The notes under the pieces are model-generated. The model was not told the DNA's origin, did not search any database, and saw only the letters and a list, made by a program, of their open reading frames with translations. This document shows, one piece after another, positions 1-10,523 of a stretch of 64,000 nt of DNA; position 1 is the first letter of the stretch; each line of letters begins with the position of its first letter. The position numbers and the translations under genes were made by a program. Location: contig NZ_SMBU01000028.1 of assembly GCF_004342485.1 (NCBI RefSeq), positions 1 to 64,000 of the forward strand. Reading direction: 5' to 3'. Source of the stretch: Roseateles saccharophilus (GTDB taxonomy: Bacteria > Pseudomonadota > Gammaproteobacteria > Burkholderiales > Burkholderiaceae_C).

Positions 1-45
1 TGACGTGTCGGTCATCTCGGCGCTGCCGTCCACCTTGTAGCTCAT
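1..45 (-). CDS. 5' end of an unidentified gene, cut by the window edge
   Basis: An ATG at 45 (reading leftward) opens a frame of 15 codons that stays open to the window edge and begins MSYKVDGSAEMTD. A purine-rich stretch (GAAGAAACGACG) directly precedes the ATG and could serve as ribosome binding site. Too little is visible to name the product. It may equally be a chance frame, but start, spacing and direction away from the next gene are plausible. Confidence 0.35.
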   Translation of the reverse strand, partial: MSYKVDGSAEMTDTS

Positions 46-197
46 CGTCGTTTCTTCAGGGACACCTGGCCCGCATGCGGGGTTGGGTTGCTCAGTGGCC
101 AAGGCTCTGCTGTTGAAGGCGCGATGAATCGCCCAGGGCGGCATGCGGCCATGAACCGTCTCTCGCCGATGCCGGGTTTCGCGTAGGCTCTGCGCCC

Positions 198-704
198 ATG
201 ACGAGTCGCGACTTGCTTACGGACGCCTCAAAGGCGCTTGGCCTGGAGCGACAGCTCACTCTTGTTGAGCCGCATCGTTACCAAGACATTCTTGAACGCA
301 TCATTTCCGTTCGAACTTTGCTTCCTAGGCGTGCAACAAACGCGCTCTGGTGGTGGGAGTCGCTCCGTGAGCCCGTCGCTAGCTTCCAGCCGAACGCCCC
401 ATTGCAGGCGCTTCATCTGCTAATTCCGCGGGACGAGGTCGTTTGGTTCGTGGTCGAAGAACTCACCGGCTCCAAGAAGCACGGCAATTTCTGGCTCTAC
501 GAATCCACGGTCGACGTGATCTACGCTGCACTTGGGGAAATGCCGCACGTCGAGTACTACATCGTTTCAAAGAATTGCGACTGGCTGATTTGCGAGAACC
601 ACCACGGCTTGCTCATCGCAAGTGGTGAAGAGATGGCAACCAAGCTCTCCAAGTTGTCAAGACAGCTTCATCCGACCTCCACCAGCCGCTCGGCTGATCG
701 GTGA
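198..704 (+). CDS. small orphan protein, DUF6756-like
   Basis: A 168-residue soluble protein without signal peptide or membrane segment. The central part (about residues 90-140: FWLYESTVDVIYAALGE, then VEYYIVSKNCDWLICENHHG) resembles, from memory, the DUF6756 family of short bacterial proteins with no established function. Base composition is visibly lower in G+C than the genes to the right, and Trp/Tyr content is high, which suggests acquisition. A TAGGCT box at 184-189 lies just before the ATG at 198 and may be its -10 element. It has no operon partner: the next gene to the right points at it. Family match is moderate; function unknown. Confidence 0.7.
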   Translation: MTSRDLLTDASKALGLERQLTLVEPHRYQDILERIISVRTLLPRRATNALWWWESLREPVASFQPNAPLQALHLLIPRDEVVWFVVEELTGSKKHGNFWLYESTVDVIYAALGEMPHVEYYIVSKNCDWLICENHHGLLIASGEEMATKLSKLSRQLHPTSTSRSADR

Positions 705-791
705 CGTTTAGCGTCTGCTAACGGGCGACCAAATCAGCGAAGTCGACGGCTGCTCAGGGTCGAAAGCCGTCCCAGCCACTCCCTACCGCCC

Positions 792-2462
792 CTACAACTG
801 CCCCGGCGCATCGTGGTCCGCCAGGCTGGGCCGCAGCGCATGCTCGCCTGCCTGCATGCCCTCGTGGTGGCTGAGGTAGAGGGACACGTCGTAGTGCTCC
901 AGCCAGCCAATGGCCTTGAGGCGGTCCAGCACCGGGCCCTTGACCTCGGAGAACTCCAGCCTCAGGCCCTCGGCCGCCAGTGCGCCGCGCAGCTCCTGCA
1001 GCGCCACGAGGCCCGACACGTCGATGTGGTTGACCGGCGCCATCAGCATCAGCACGCGCTGCGGCTCGCCGACGCCGCGGCGGTGCTCGCGCACATGGGC
1101 CAGCACGACGTCGACCAGGCCGCGCGCGTTCGTGAACACCAGGCTCTCGTCGATGCGCAGGCCGACGACCTCGGGCCGGCATTCGACGGCGAAGCGCTCG
1201 ACATTGCGGAAATGCTGGGTGCCCGGCACGCGCCCGATGCGCGCGACATGTGGCCGCGCGGTGCGCTGGATCAGCAGCGCGACGGACCCGACGACGCCGA
1301 TGGCCAGCGCCGCGCCAATGCTCCACAGCAGCACGGCCGCCGTGACGGCCGCCATCAGCAGCCCCTCGGCCCGCGCATAGCGCCAGGCCTCGCCGTAGTG
1401 GCCCAGCGTGAAGCCGCCCAGCACGGCGACGACGATGGTGGCCGCCAGCACCGGCTTGGGCAGGTGGGCCAGCGGCCCGGCCAGCATCAGCATCGCAAGG
1501 AACATGAAGCCGGCGACGAAGACCAGGCTCCAGCGGCTGTGCGAGCCGGCCTCGTGCAGCAGGATGCTGCGCGAGAAGCTGCCGGCCACCGGCATGCCGC
1601 CGGTCAGCGAAGCGACGACGTTGGCCGCCGCCAGGCCGCGCAGCTCGGCCGCCGGCAGCAGCTTCTCGCCGCGGCGCTGCGCGAGCGACTCCGACACGGC
1701 GAGGCTGGACACGAAGGCCATCAGCGCGACCAGGGCCGCGCTGGGCAGCAGTTGCAGCCACAGCGCCGCGTCCGGCGGCGGCAGGCCCAGCGGCACGGCC
1801 AGCGACGGCAGCGCGCCGACCTGGGCCACGCCGCCAGAGGCCGGCGTGAAGGCCGACAGCAGCATCGCCGTGACCAGCAGGAGCAGCGGCGCCAGCCGCG
1901 CCAGCAGCTTGGAGCCCGCGCGCCGCGACAGCAACAGCAGCACGATGGCCACGCCGCCCCAGGCCGCGCTGAGCGGATTGAGGCCGCCATGCGGCGCCGA
2001 GCGCAACAAGTCGGGCAGCGTGAAGCCGGTGGCCGCGCTGCCCAGCAGCACGGGCAGCTGACCGGCCGCGATCATCAGCGTCGCGCCGTTCTCGAAGCCG
2101 CGCAGCGCCGGCACCGACAGCAGCGAGGCCAGCGCATCCAGGCGCAGCAGCGCGGCCAGGCCGAGGACGCCGCCCACCTCGGCGGCCAGCACCAGCGCGC
2201 CGGCCTCTGCCGACACGCCGGCCGGCAGCCCGCCCAGGGCCTGGGCGATCATCAGCGCCAGCACCGCCACCGGGCCCAGGCCCAGTACCGGGCTGGAGCC
2301 CAGGGCCGCATAGGCCAGCAGCGGCAGCAGGCTGGCGTACAGGCCCACCTGCGGCGGCAGGCCGGCCAGCATCGCGTAGGCCAGACTCTGCGGGATCAGC
2401 AGCACGGCAACGACCGCGCCGGCCATCAGGTCGGCGCGCCAGTGCGAGGTCTTGTTGTCCAT
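792..2462 (-). CDS. SulP family anion permease with C-terminal STAS domain
   Basis: A 556-residue inner-membrane transporter. The N-terminal two thirds hold about ten to twelve hydrophobic segments beginning with the SulP signature region (LLIPQSLAYAMLAGLPPQVG near residue 20), and the last ~120 residues form a cytoplasmic STAS domain (VNHIDVSGLVALQEL, then FSEVKGPVLDRL). SulP proteins carry sulfate, bicarbonate or dicarboxylates; the substrate cannot be read here. The start [12 protein letters not shown] at 2462 is preferred over an upstream in-frame start because it overlaps the stop of the preceding Bug gene by one base (TGATG), typical of translational coupling. It is the last gene of the leftward run from 8652. 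Next to two carboxylate-type binding proteins, an organic anion or bicarbonate is as plausible as sulfate. Confidence 0.93.
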   Translation of the reverse strand: MDNKTSHWRADLMAGAVVAVLLIPQSLAYAMLAGLPPQVGLYASLLPLLAYAALGSSPVLGLGPVAVLALMIAQALGGLPAGVSAEAGALVLAAEVGGVLGLAALLRLDALASLLSVPALRGFENGATLMIAAGQLPVLLGSAATGFTLPDLLRSAPHGGLNPLSAAWGGVAIVLLLLSRRAGSKLLARLAPLLLLVTAMLLSAFTPASGGVAQVGALPSLAVPLGLPPPDAALWLQLLPSAALVALMAFVSSLAVSESLAQRRGEKLLPAAELRGLAAANVVASLTGGMPVAGSFSRSILLHEAGSHSRWSLVFVAGFMFLAMLMLAGPLAHLPKPVLAATIVVAVLGGFTLGHYGEAWRYARAEGLLMAAVTAAVLLWSIGAALAIGVVGSVALLIQRTARPHVARIGRVPGTQHFRNVERFAVECRPEVVGLRIDESLVFTNARGLVDVVLAHVREHRRGVGEPQRVLMLMAPVNHIDVSGLVALQELRGALAAEGLRLEFSEVKGPVLDRLKAIGWLEHYDVSLYLSHHEGMQAGEHALRPSLADHDAPGQL

Positions 2463-3448
2463 CAATCGACCTTCGCGCCCGACACCTTGACGACCCGCGC
2501 CCACTTGGCGGTTTCCGCAGCGATCAACGCGGCGAACTCGGCCGACGAGCCGCCGCCAGCGACAGCGCCCTGGCTGGCCAGGCGCTCGCGCAGCGCCGGC
2601 GTGTTCAGCGCCGCGGCCGCCTCGCGCTGCAGGCGCGCGACCTGCTCGGCGGGCTGGCTGCTGGGGGCCAGCAGGCCGAACCAGGAGCTGGCCTCGTAGC
2701 CCTTGAGCGCGGGGCCGCCGGCCTCTGCGATGGTGGGGAGATCGGGCACGGCCGGGCTGCGCTGTGCGCCGGTGACGGCCAGGGCCAACAGCTTGCCGGC
2801 CTTGATCTGCGGTAAGGCGGAGGGCAGGTTGTCGAACATCAGGTCCATGTTGCCGGCCACCAGATCCAGCAGGGCCGGGCCCGAGCCGCGATAGGGGAAG
2901 TGCAGCATGTAGCTGCCGGTCATGCTCTTGAAGAGCTCGCCGGCCAGGTGGATGGAGGTGCCGTTGCCGCTGGAGGCCATGTTGAGCTTGCCGGGGTTGG
3001 CGCGCGCGACACGGGCCAGGTCGGCGACGCTCCTGATGCCATAACGCGCCGCGTTGGCGGGGTTGAGCACCAGCACATTGGGCACCGCGGCGACCAGCGT
3101 GACGGGCGCGAAGTCCTTCACCGGGTCGTAGGGCAGCCGCGGGTAGAGAGCCGCGTTGATCGCGTGCGTACCGACCGTGCCCATCAGCAGCGTGTGGCCG
3201 TCGCTGGCCTTGGCGACTTCGGCCGCACCGATGTTGCCGCCGGCGCCAGCGCGGTTCTCGACGACGACCGGCTGGCCCAGGCGCTGCTGCAGCTCGGGCG
3301 CCAGCGCGCGCGCCAGCAGGTCGGTGGTGCCGCCGGGCGTGAAAGGCACGATGAGGCGGATGGGCCGGCTCGGCCAGGCGGATTGGGCGAAGGCGGGCAG
3401 CGCGAGGCTGGTTGCGAGCGCGGTGATCTGGCGCCGATTCAATGCCAT
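2462..3448 (-). CDS. Bug/TctC-family periplasmic solute-binding protein (second of two)
   Basis: A 328-residue secreted protein: signal peptide at residues 1-21 ([21 protein letters not shown]), then the Bug fold with the hallmark [23 protein letters not shown] and the [14 protein letters not shown] and [16 protein letters not shown] blocks. Bug proteins bind small carboxylates or related metabolites in the periplasm, some for tripartite tricarboxylate transporters, many as orphans. No tctA/tctB membrane genes are in the window. It lies 25 bases after the stop of a close paralogue (3474-4487) and overlaps the SulP gene by one base. The substrate is unknown. Confidence 0.93.
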   Translation of the reverse strand: MALNRRQITALATSLALPAFAQSAWPSRPIRLIVPFTPGGTTDLLARALAPELQQRLGQPVVVENRAGAGGNIGAAEVAKASDGHTLLMGTVGTHAINAALYPRLPYDPVKDFAPVTLVAAVPNVLVLNPANAARYGIRSVADLARVARANPGKLNMASSGNGTSIHLAGELFKSMTGSYMLHFPYRGSGPALLDLVAGNMDLMFDNLPSALPQIKAGKLLALAVTGAQRSPAVPDLPTIAEAGGPALKGYEASSWFGLLAPSSQPAEQVARLQREAAAALNTPALRERLASQGAVAGGGSSAEFAALIAAETAKWARVVKVSGAKVD

Positions 3449-3473
3449 GGCGGTCTCCTCTCGGTCATGGGGT

Positions 3474-4487
3474 TCAGCGGTCGACTTTCACGCCGGACAG
3501 CTGCGCGATCCGCGCCCATTTGGCGGTCTCGGTGGCGATCAGCGCGGCGAAGTCGCGCGCGCCACCGCCCTGGGGCTGCAGGCCCAGCGCGTTCATCTGC
3601 TCGCGCAGCCCCGGCTGGGCCAGCGCGGCGGCGGCGTCGTGCTGCAGGCGCGCAATCTGTTCGGGCGGCTGGCTGGCGGGCGCGAACAGGCCGACCCAGG
3701 CGCTGGCCTCGAAGCCCTTCAGCGCCTCACCGCCGGCCTCCTCGACGGTGGGCAGGTCGGGCAGGCTGGGGCTGCGCCGTGCACCCGCCACGGCCAGCGC
3801 GACGAGCTTGCCGGCCTTGATCCGCGGCAGGGCCGAGGGCAGGTCGTCGAACATCAGATCCATATTCCCCGCAATGACGTCCTGCCGTGCAGACGCCACG
3901 CTGCGGTAGGGATAGTGCAGCAGATCGATCTGGCCCAGGCGCTTGAAAAGCTCGCCGGCCAGGTAGGCCGGGCTGCCGTTGTCGCCCGATGCGATGTTCA
4001 TCCGCCCTGGCCTTGCCGCAGCGACACGCAGCAGGTCGGCGACGCTGCGCACGCCCAGGCTGCGCGCGACGCCGACGTTGACGACGAGCACAAGCGGCGC
4101 GCCCGCGATGAGGCCGATGGGCGCGAAATCGCGCACCGCGTCGTAGGGCAGGCGCCGCGACAGCACGGGGTTGATCGCATGCGTGCCGACGGTGCCGATC
4201 AGCAGCGTGTGGCCGTCGCTCGCGCCGGCGACCTCGGCGCAGGCGATGTTGCCGTGGGCGCCGGGCTGGTTGTCGACAAGGACGGGCTGGCCCAGGCCGC
4301 GCTGCAGCTCCGCCGCGAACAGCCGCACGACGAAGTCGGCTGCGCCGCCAGCCCCGAAGGGCAGGACGAGGCGCAGCGGCCGGTTCGGCCAGGCGGGTAC
4401 CGCGCCGGGCTGGGCGCCGGCGCGCGACGCGGCAGTACCGGCCAGCCACAGCAGCAGGCTGCGGCGCGACGGAAGCCCCGGCCTCAT
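3474..4487 (-). CDS. Bug/TctC-family periplasmic solute-binding protein (first of two)
   Basis: A 337-residue protein with an Arg-rich N terminus ([20 protein letters not shown]) resembling a Tat or Sec signal, followed by the Bug hallmarks [21 protein letters not shown] and [20 protein letters not shown]. It aligns along its length with its downstream neighbour (for example [22 protein letters not shown] against [22 protein letters not shown]), so the pair is a tandem duplication. Its ATG at 4487 overlaps the stop of the upstream diguanylate cyclase as ATGA, four bases, which fixes the start and suggests co-translation. Ligand not determinable; the partner permease is missing. Confidence 0.92.
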   Translation of the reverse strand: MRPGLPSRRSLLLWLAGTAASRAGAQPGAVPAWPNRPLRLVLPFGAGGAADFVVRLFAAELQRGLGQPVLVDNQPGAHGNIACAEVAGASDGHTLLIGTVGTHAINPVLSRRLPYDAVRDFAPIGLIAGAPLVLVVNVGVARSLGVRSVADLLRVAAARPGRMNIASGDNGSPAYLAGELFKRLGQIDLLHYPYRSVASARQDVIAGNMDLMFDDLPSALPRIKAGKLVALAVAGARRSPSLPDLPTVEEAGGEALKGFEASAWVGLFAPASQPPEQIARLQHDAAAALAQPGLREQMNALGLQPQGGGARDFAALIATETAKWARIAQLSGVKVDR

Positions 4488-6544
4488 GCCGGCCCCAGCA
4501 GCAGCTTCAGGCGCACCTGGCCGTTCAGGCAGGCGGCGTCGAAGTCCTGCAGCAGCGAGGCCAGCAGGTCGGCATCGGGGGCGTCGACGGCAGTGATGCC
4601 GACGGCGCGGTTGCGGCCCTCGGCCTTGGCCTTGTAGAGCACCATGTCGGCCCAGTTGACGGCCTGCTCCCAGTGCAGGCGCAGGCCCGGGCCGGCCGAG
4701 CCGCCGAGCGGGAAGCTGGCGAAGCCGATGGAAACGGTGACGCGCAGCGGGCCCTCGCTCGTCGGGATGGGCTCGACGCCGATGCCGCGCAGGATGCGCT
4801 CGGCCATCTGGGCGAGGTCGCTGCCGGGCAGCTCGGGTGCGAAGACGAGGAACTCCTCGCCGCCCCAGCGCACGACGAGGTCGGTGTCGCGCACGGCGGC
4901 GCGGATGCGGCGCGCGACCTCGACGATGACGGCGTCGCCGGCCGCGTGGCCATGCCAGTCGTTGACGTTCTTGAAGTGATCGATGTCGATCATCATCAGC
5001 GCGCCGTGGAAGCCCTCCGCGCGGCTTTCGGCGTCGGCCTCCTGGCTGCGCTGCTCCATGACGGCGAGGAAATGCCGCCGGTTGGACAGGTCGGTCAGCG
5101 GGTCGCGCTCGCTCTGCGCGCGCAGCAGGCTCTGGTTGGCCGTGAGGCGGGCCTGCGCGCGCCGCATGCGCAGCAGCGTGACGGCGATCAGCCCCAGCGA
5201 CAGCAGCAGCAGCGCGCCGACGGCGATGCCGACCTGCTGCGCGAGCTTCTGATTCTCGAGCTGCTGGTCCTTGAGCTGGCCGTCGCGGGCCAGCAGGTCG
5301 AGGTCGCGCTGCTTGGCGGCGCTGTCGTACTTTCGGCGCAGCTCCTCGAGCGCGGAGGCGCGGTTGCGCTCGTTGGCGCGGGCGTTCAGGTCGCGCTCGC
5401 CGGCGAAGGCGGCCAGCGCCTCCTTGTACTGGCCGGCCTCGGCCCAGGTGTCGCCGAGCTCGCGCAGCTCGCGGGCGCGCTGCGCGAGGGCGGCCGGGTC
5501 GATGCCGAACTCGCCGACCTTGGCGAGTTCCTGGCGCGCGGTGTCGAACTGGTGCAGCTTGATGTGGGCGACGGCGAGGTTGTGGTGCAGCAGGCGTTCG
5601 AAATAGCGGTCGTGGAAGCGCTGCAGCACCGGCAGCGCCTTCTGGCCGACGGCCAGCGCCTCCTTCAACTGGCCCTGGTGCATATAGGCGTCGACGAGGT
5701 TGGAGCGCATCATGGCGGCGAAATGCAGGGCCCCGGCCTGCTCGGCCAGCAGCAGCGCCCCCTCCAGCGCGCTGCGCGCGGCGCCGATGTCGTTGGCGCG
5801 GCGCTCGACGACGGCCTGGGCGTTGCGCACGCGGGCGCCGGCCAGCGGGTCGCCCTGGGCCTCGACCTCGGCGGCGTGCAGCTCGGCGCGCGCCGCGTCG
5901 CCATGCTCCTGGGCCTGCAGCACGGTGGCCAGCAGGCCCAGGCTCTGCACGACCAGGTATTTGTCGCCACCGGCCCGGGCCAGGGCCAGGCCGCGGCGCG
6001 TGCTGGCCTCGGAAGCGACCAGCTCGCCCTGGCTGGCCTGGTCGCGCTGGATGATGCGCAGGGCCTCCCAGGCACTGCGGAAGTCGCAGCCCAGCTCGCG
6101 CACCGCGCGCATCTCGTCGCCGGTCGGGCAGCGGGCATCCAGGCCACCGAGGGCGCGCGCGGCCAGCGCGCCGCCGGGCTTGCCAGCACGCTCCTGGGCC
6201 AGGGCACGCAGCAGCCAGCTGCGGTCCACGCCATCGGGCCGGCCCATCAGCTGCACGGCGACGGCATCGGCCGCCTCGAGCTGGCCGGCAGCCAGCAGCA
6301 CGCGGCCGCGCGCCAGCAGCCAGGCGGCCTCGCGCGGCTGCCCGGGCTCGGCCTGGGTCGGCCAGCGCCGCTGCAGCTCGGCGAGCATGCCGTCGGGGTC
6401 GTCGAAGGCGCGGCGCGTGAGGTCGGCCAGCCAGTTGTCCTCGCTGGCCGGGTCGGGTGCGGTGACGGGCGTGGCCGGCACGGCGGCGGCCAGGGCCAGG
6501 GCCAGGGCCAGCGTGGCGATCAGGGTGCGGCCGGGCTGGTTCAT
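4484..6544 (-). CDS. membrane-anchored TPR diguanylate cyclase (GGDEF)
   Basis: A 686-residue protein. Layout: signal peptide 1-29, an alanine-rich helical TPR-like sensor region to about 400, a coiled linker, a membrane helix at about 440-459 (IAVGALLLLSLGLIAVTLL) and a cytoplasmic GGDEF domain. The active-site motif GGEEF is at 561-565, with the DIDHFKNVND metal/nucleotide motif upstream and an RDTD sequence five residues before it, matching the inhibitory RxxD I-site, so an active, product-inhibited c-di-GMP synthase is predicted. The TPR part should lie in the periplasm. Start at 6544 overlaps the upstream cyclase stop (ATGA); its own stop overlaps the Bug gene start. Paralogue of 6541-8652. 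Confidence 0.93.
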   Translation of the reverse strand: MNQPGRTLIATLALALALAAAVPATPVTAPDPASEDNWLADLTRRAFDDPDGMLAELQRRWPTQAEPGQPREAAWLLARGRVLLAAGQLEAADAVAVQLMGRPDGVDRSWLLRALAQERAGKPGGALAARALGGLDARCPTGDEMRAVRELGCDFRSAWEALRIIQRDQASQGELVASEASTRRGLALARAGGDKYLVVQSLGLLATVLQAQEHGDAARAELHAAEVEAQGDPLAGARVRNAQAVVERRANDIGAARSALEGALLLAEQAGALHFAAMMRSNLVDAYMHQGQLKEALAVGQKALPVLQRFHDRYFERLLHHNLAVAHIKLHQFDTARQELAKVGEFGIDPAALAQRARELRELGDTWAEAGQYKEALAAFAGERDLNARANERNRASALEELRRKYDSAAKQRDLDLLARDGQLKDQQLENQKLAQQVGIAVGALLLLSLGLIAVTLLRMRRAQARLTANQSLLRAQSERDPLTDLSNRRHFLAVMEQRSQEADAESRAEGFHGALMMIDIDHFKNVNDWHGHAAGDAVIVEVARRIRAAVRDTDLVVRWGGEEFLVFAPELPGSDLAQMAERILRGIGVEPIPTSEGPLRVTVSIGFASFPLGGSAGPGLRLHWEQAVNWADMVLYKAKAEGRNRAVGITAVDAPDADLLASLLQDFDAACLNGQVRLKLLLGPA

Positions 6545-8652
6545 GCGCTCGCGGCGGCGCTGGAGCCGCCGATCTGGATTTCGCCGGCCGCGCGCGCGGC
6601 GGCGGGGCCGCTGAGCAGCTGCAGGCCAACGAGGCCTTCGCTCCAGGCGGACTCGATCCGGGCCGTCAGCTGGGCGGCTGCCAGCGCGTCCTCGGCCTGG
6701 ATGCGGTCGACGCCATAGGCCTTGTTGCGGCCATGGGCCTTGGCGAGATACATGACGGTGTCGACGAGGTCGATGGCGCGCTCCCAGGACAGGCGCAGGC
6801 CGTAGGGCGGGATGGGCAGGCTGACGAAGCCGATGGAGGCGGTGACGTCGATGTCGCGGCCCTCGTGGCGCACCGGCCGGCCGCCGATCAGGTCGAGCAG
6901 GCGCTGCGCGAGCTGGGGCGCGAACATGCCTTCGCGGGTGCGCGCGACGATGAGGAACTCCTCGCCGCCCCAGCGCACGATGAGGTCGTCGTCGCGCACG
7001 GCCTGGCGCAGCCGCTGCGCGATCTCGACGAGGACGGTGTCGCCGGCCGCATGGCCGAAGCCGTCGTTGATGCGCTTGAAGTGGTCGATGTCGATCAGGA
7101 AGACGCTGGCCGACAGGCCGCCCTGGCCGGACAAGCTCTTGATGGCCGCCTGGAAATGGCGGCGGTTGGCCAGCCCGGTGAGCGGGTCGGTCTCGCTCTG
7201 GCGCTTCAGCGATGCATTGCTGTGGGCCAGGGCCTCGTTGGTGCGGCGCACGCGCCGGAAGGCCTGCCAGAGCAGGCCCAGCGACACGACGACGCAGCCG
7301 CCCAGGGCCGACCACAGCGCCAGCGCGAGGTTGCGCTGGTGGACCTTCTCTGACTTGAGCGCGTTGTCGCGGTTGAGCAGCTCGATGTCGCGGGCGCGCT
7401 GCTCGGCGTCCTGGCGCTCCTGGGCCTCCAGCAGCAGCTTGCGGGTCTCGTCGCGCAGCACGCGGTCGCTCAGGCGGCGGTGCTCGCGGTAGGCCGCGAC
7501 GGCACCGGCCAGGTCACCGGCCCGCTCCAGGTACTCGCCCAGCTCCTTCCAGCCGGCCGACGCATAGGCGAGCGCGCCCTGCTGCTCGTCCAGCGTGGTG
7601 GCGGCGCGCACGTCGTCGCGCCCCTCGGCGACGCGGCCCATCGCGATCTTGGCCAGACCGATGTTGGCGCGTGCCACGCTCTCAGCGCCGGTGTTGCGTG
7701 CCGCGCGCGCCAGCGGCAGGGCCTGCTCGGCCACCTCCAGCGCGCGCGCCGGGTGGCGCTGGTGCAGGTGGTAGTCGGCCAGGTTGGCGAGGTTGAGGGC
7801 GCGCACCGAGTCGGCGCCGGCGCGCACCGCCTGGTCGAGGGCGTCCGACCAGGCCTGCAGCACGATGTCGGGGTCGCCGCCCTCGTCCGAGTACAGGATG
7901 CCGCGCATCGTGTAGACGCGGTTCAGCGTCATCGGGTCGGGGTCCTTCTGGGCCTCGGCCAGGGCCTGGGCGGCGATCTGGCGCGCCCGCGCCGGCGTGT
8001 CGGCACGGTAGGTCGTGAAGGCGAGGTCGATCAGGGCCAGGGCCTGACGCCAGGGCTGGCCGAGCTGCTCGGCCAGGCGCAGCGCCGCATGGCCATAGCC
8101 CAGCGAAGCGTCGAGCTCGCCGGCGTCGCCGCTGATGGCGGCGAGCTGGTGGTAGTAGCGCCAACGGTAGACCGCCCCGGCACCATTGACCTGGGGCCCG
8201 TCGACCGCCAGCAGCAGCTTGCGCGCCTCGCGCAGGTCGCCGTTCTGGCGCACGTATTCGGCATCGATGCTGGCCGCGGCGACCGCAGCGGTCGCGCGCA
8301 GCCCGCCGTCCGGCCAGCGGCGCAGCTGCTCGGCCAGCTGCTCGCTCAGCGCGCGGTCGCGGCTCAGCGCGGCGAGCAGGCCACGCAGCGCGACGACATC
8401 GAGCTGGGCGGCGCTGCCGGCGGGCAGGGCTTCGCCACGCGCACGCAGCTCCTGCGCGAACTGGGTGGGGCGGGCCAGCGCGGCGCGCTCGATGCGCTCC
8501 AGATCCTGGGCCAACACGGCATCGGTCGGCGCCGACGCGCCGGCCGCCGGGCCGGCGGGCGCGCTGCCGCCGCCGCGCGAACAGGCGGCCAGCAGCGCCA
8601 GCGCCGACAGCGCCACGCAGAGCATGAATCGGGAAGCCAGGGATCGGTGCAT
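6541..8652 (-). CDS. TPR diguanylate cyclase (GGDEF) with lipoprotein signal
   Basis: A 703-residue protein beginning MHRSLASRFMLCVALSALAL and a lipobox (LLAAC) at about residue 20-24, so it may be lipid-anchored as well as membrane-spanning. Helical TPR-like repeats (roughly 100-400) are followed by a coiled segment, a membrane helix at about 442-462 and a GGDEF domain with GGEEF at about 562-566, DIDHFKRIND, and an RDDD I-site five residues before the motif. Start at 8652 was chosen over 8730 because only this one gives a clean lipoprotein signal. It is the first gene of the overlapping run 8652-792 and follows the yejF-like gene after 113 bases, so it could share transcripts with it. Confidence 0.92.
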   Translation of the reverse strand: MHRSLASRFMLCVALSALALLAACSRGGGSAPAGPAAGASAPTDAVLAQDLERIERAALARPTQFAQELRARGEALPAGSAAQLDVVALRGLLAALSRDRALSEQLAEQLRRWPDGGLRATAAVAAASIDAEYVRQNGDLREARKLLLAVDGPQVNGAGAVYRWRYYHQLAAISGDAGELDASLGYGHAALRLAEQLGQPWRQALALIDLAFTTYRADTPARARQIAAQALAEAQKDPDPMTLNRVYTMRGILYSDEGGDPDIVLQAWSDALDQAVRAGADSVRALNLANLADYHLHQRHPARALEVAEQALPLARAARNTGAESVARANIGLAKIAMGRVAEGRDDVRAATTLDEQQGALAYASAGWKELGEYLERAGDLAGAVAAYREHRRLSDRVLRDETRKLLLEAQERQDAEQRARDIELLNRDNALKSEKVHQRNLALALWSALGGCVVVSLGLLWQAFRRVRRTNEALAHSNASLKRQSETDPLTGLANRRHFQAAIKSLSGQGGLSASVFLIDIDHFKRINDGFGHAAGDTVLVEIAQRLRQAVRDDDLIVRWGGEEFLIVARTREGMFAPQLAQRLLDLIGGRPVRHEGRDIDVTASIGFVSLPIPPYGLRLSWERAIDLVDTVMYLAKAHGRNKAYGVDRIQAEDALAAAQLTARIESAWSEGLVGLQLLSGPAAARAAGEIQIGGSSAAASA

Positions 8653-8765
8653 CGCAGCGGCGGGTGCAGGGGGAGGTTGGCCCTCCGGCCGGATTTCAGC
8701 GCGGTTCAGCATGCCAGGAGCACGATTCACTGAAAAGTCCGTTCAAATTGCACGCGCAAACGCTG

Positions 8766-10463
<1,698 letters not shown>

Positions 10464-10481
10464 AAATGCCTCAGTCAGTTG

Positions 10482-10519
10482 GGGTCAGAACTACTCGCTT
10501 CGCTCGGGCGGTCTGACCC
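10482..10519. repeat. inverted repeat between the two yej genes
   Basis: GGGTCAGA at 10482-10489 is mirrored by TCTGACCC at 10512-10519 around a GC-rich loop that itself contains a small CGCTTCGCTCG stem. The element fills most of the 60-base gap between yejE and yejF. It could form an RNA hairpin that tunes expression between the genes, or be a copy of a dispersed intergenic repeat. No T tract follows, so it is not an obvious terminator. Confidence 0.6.
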
Positions 10520-10523
10520 GCAA

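Noticed and set aside
813-2699. 628-residue open frame antisense to the SulP gene
   Set aside because: Gln/Arg/Ala-rich without any recognisable fold; the opposite strand encodes a clear SulP protein.
4488-6629. Long upstream extension in frame with the first Bug protein
   Set aside because: It is an out-of-frame reading of the TPR cyclase; the Bug gene has a signal peptide and ATGA-coupled start at 4487.
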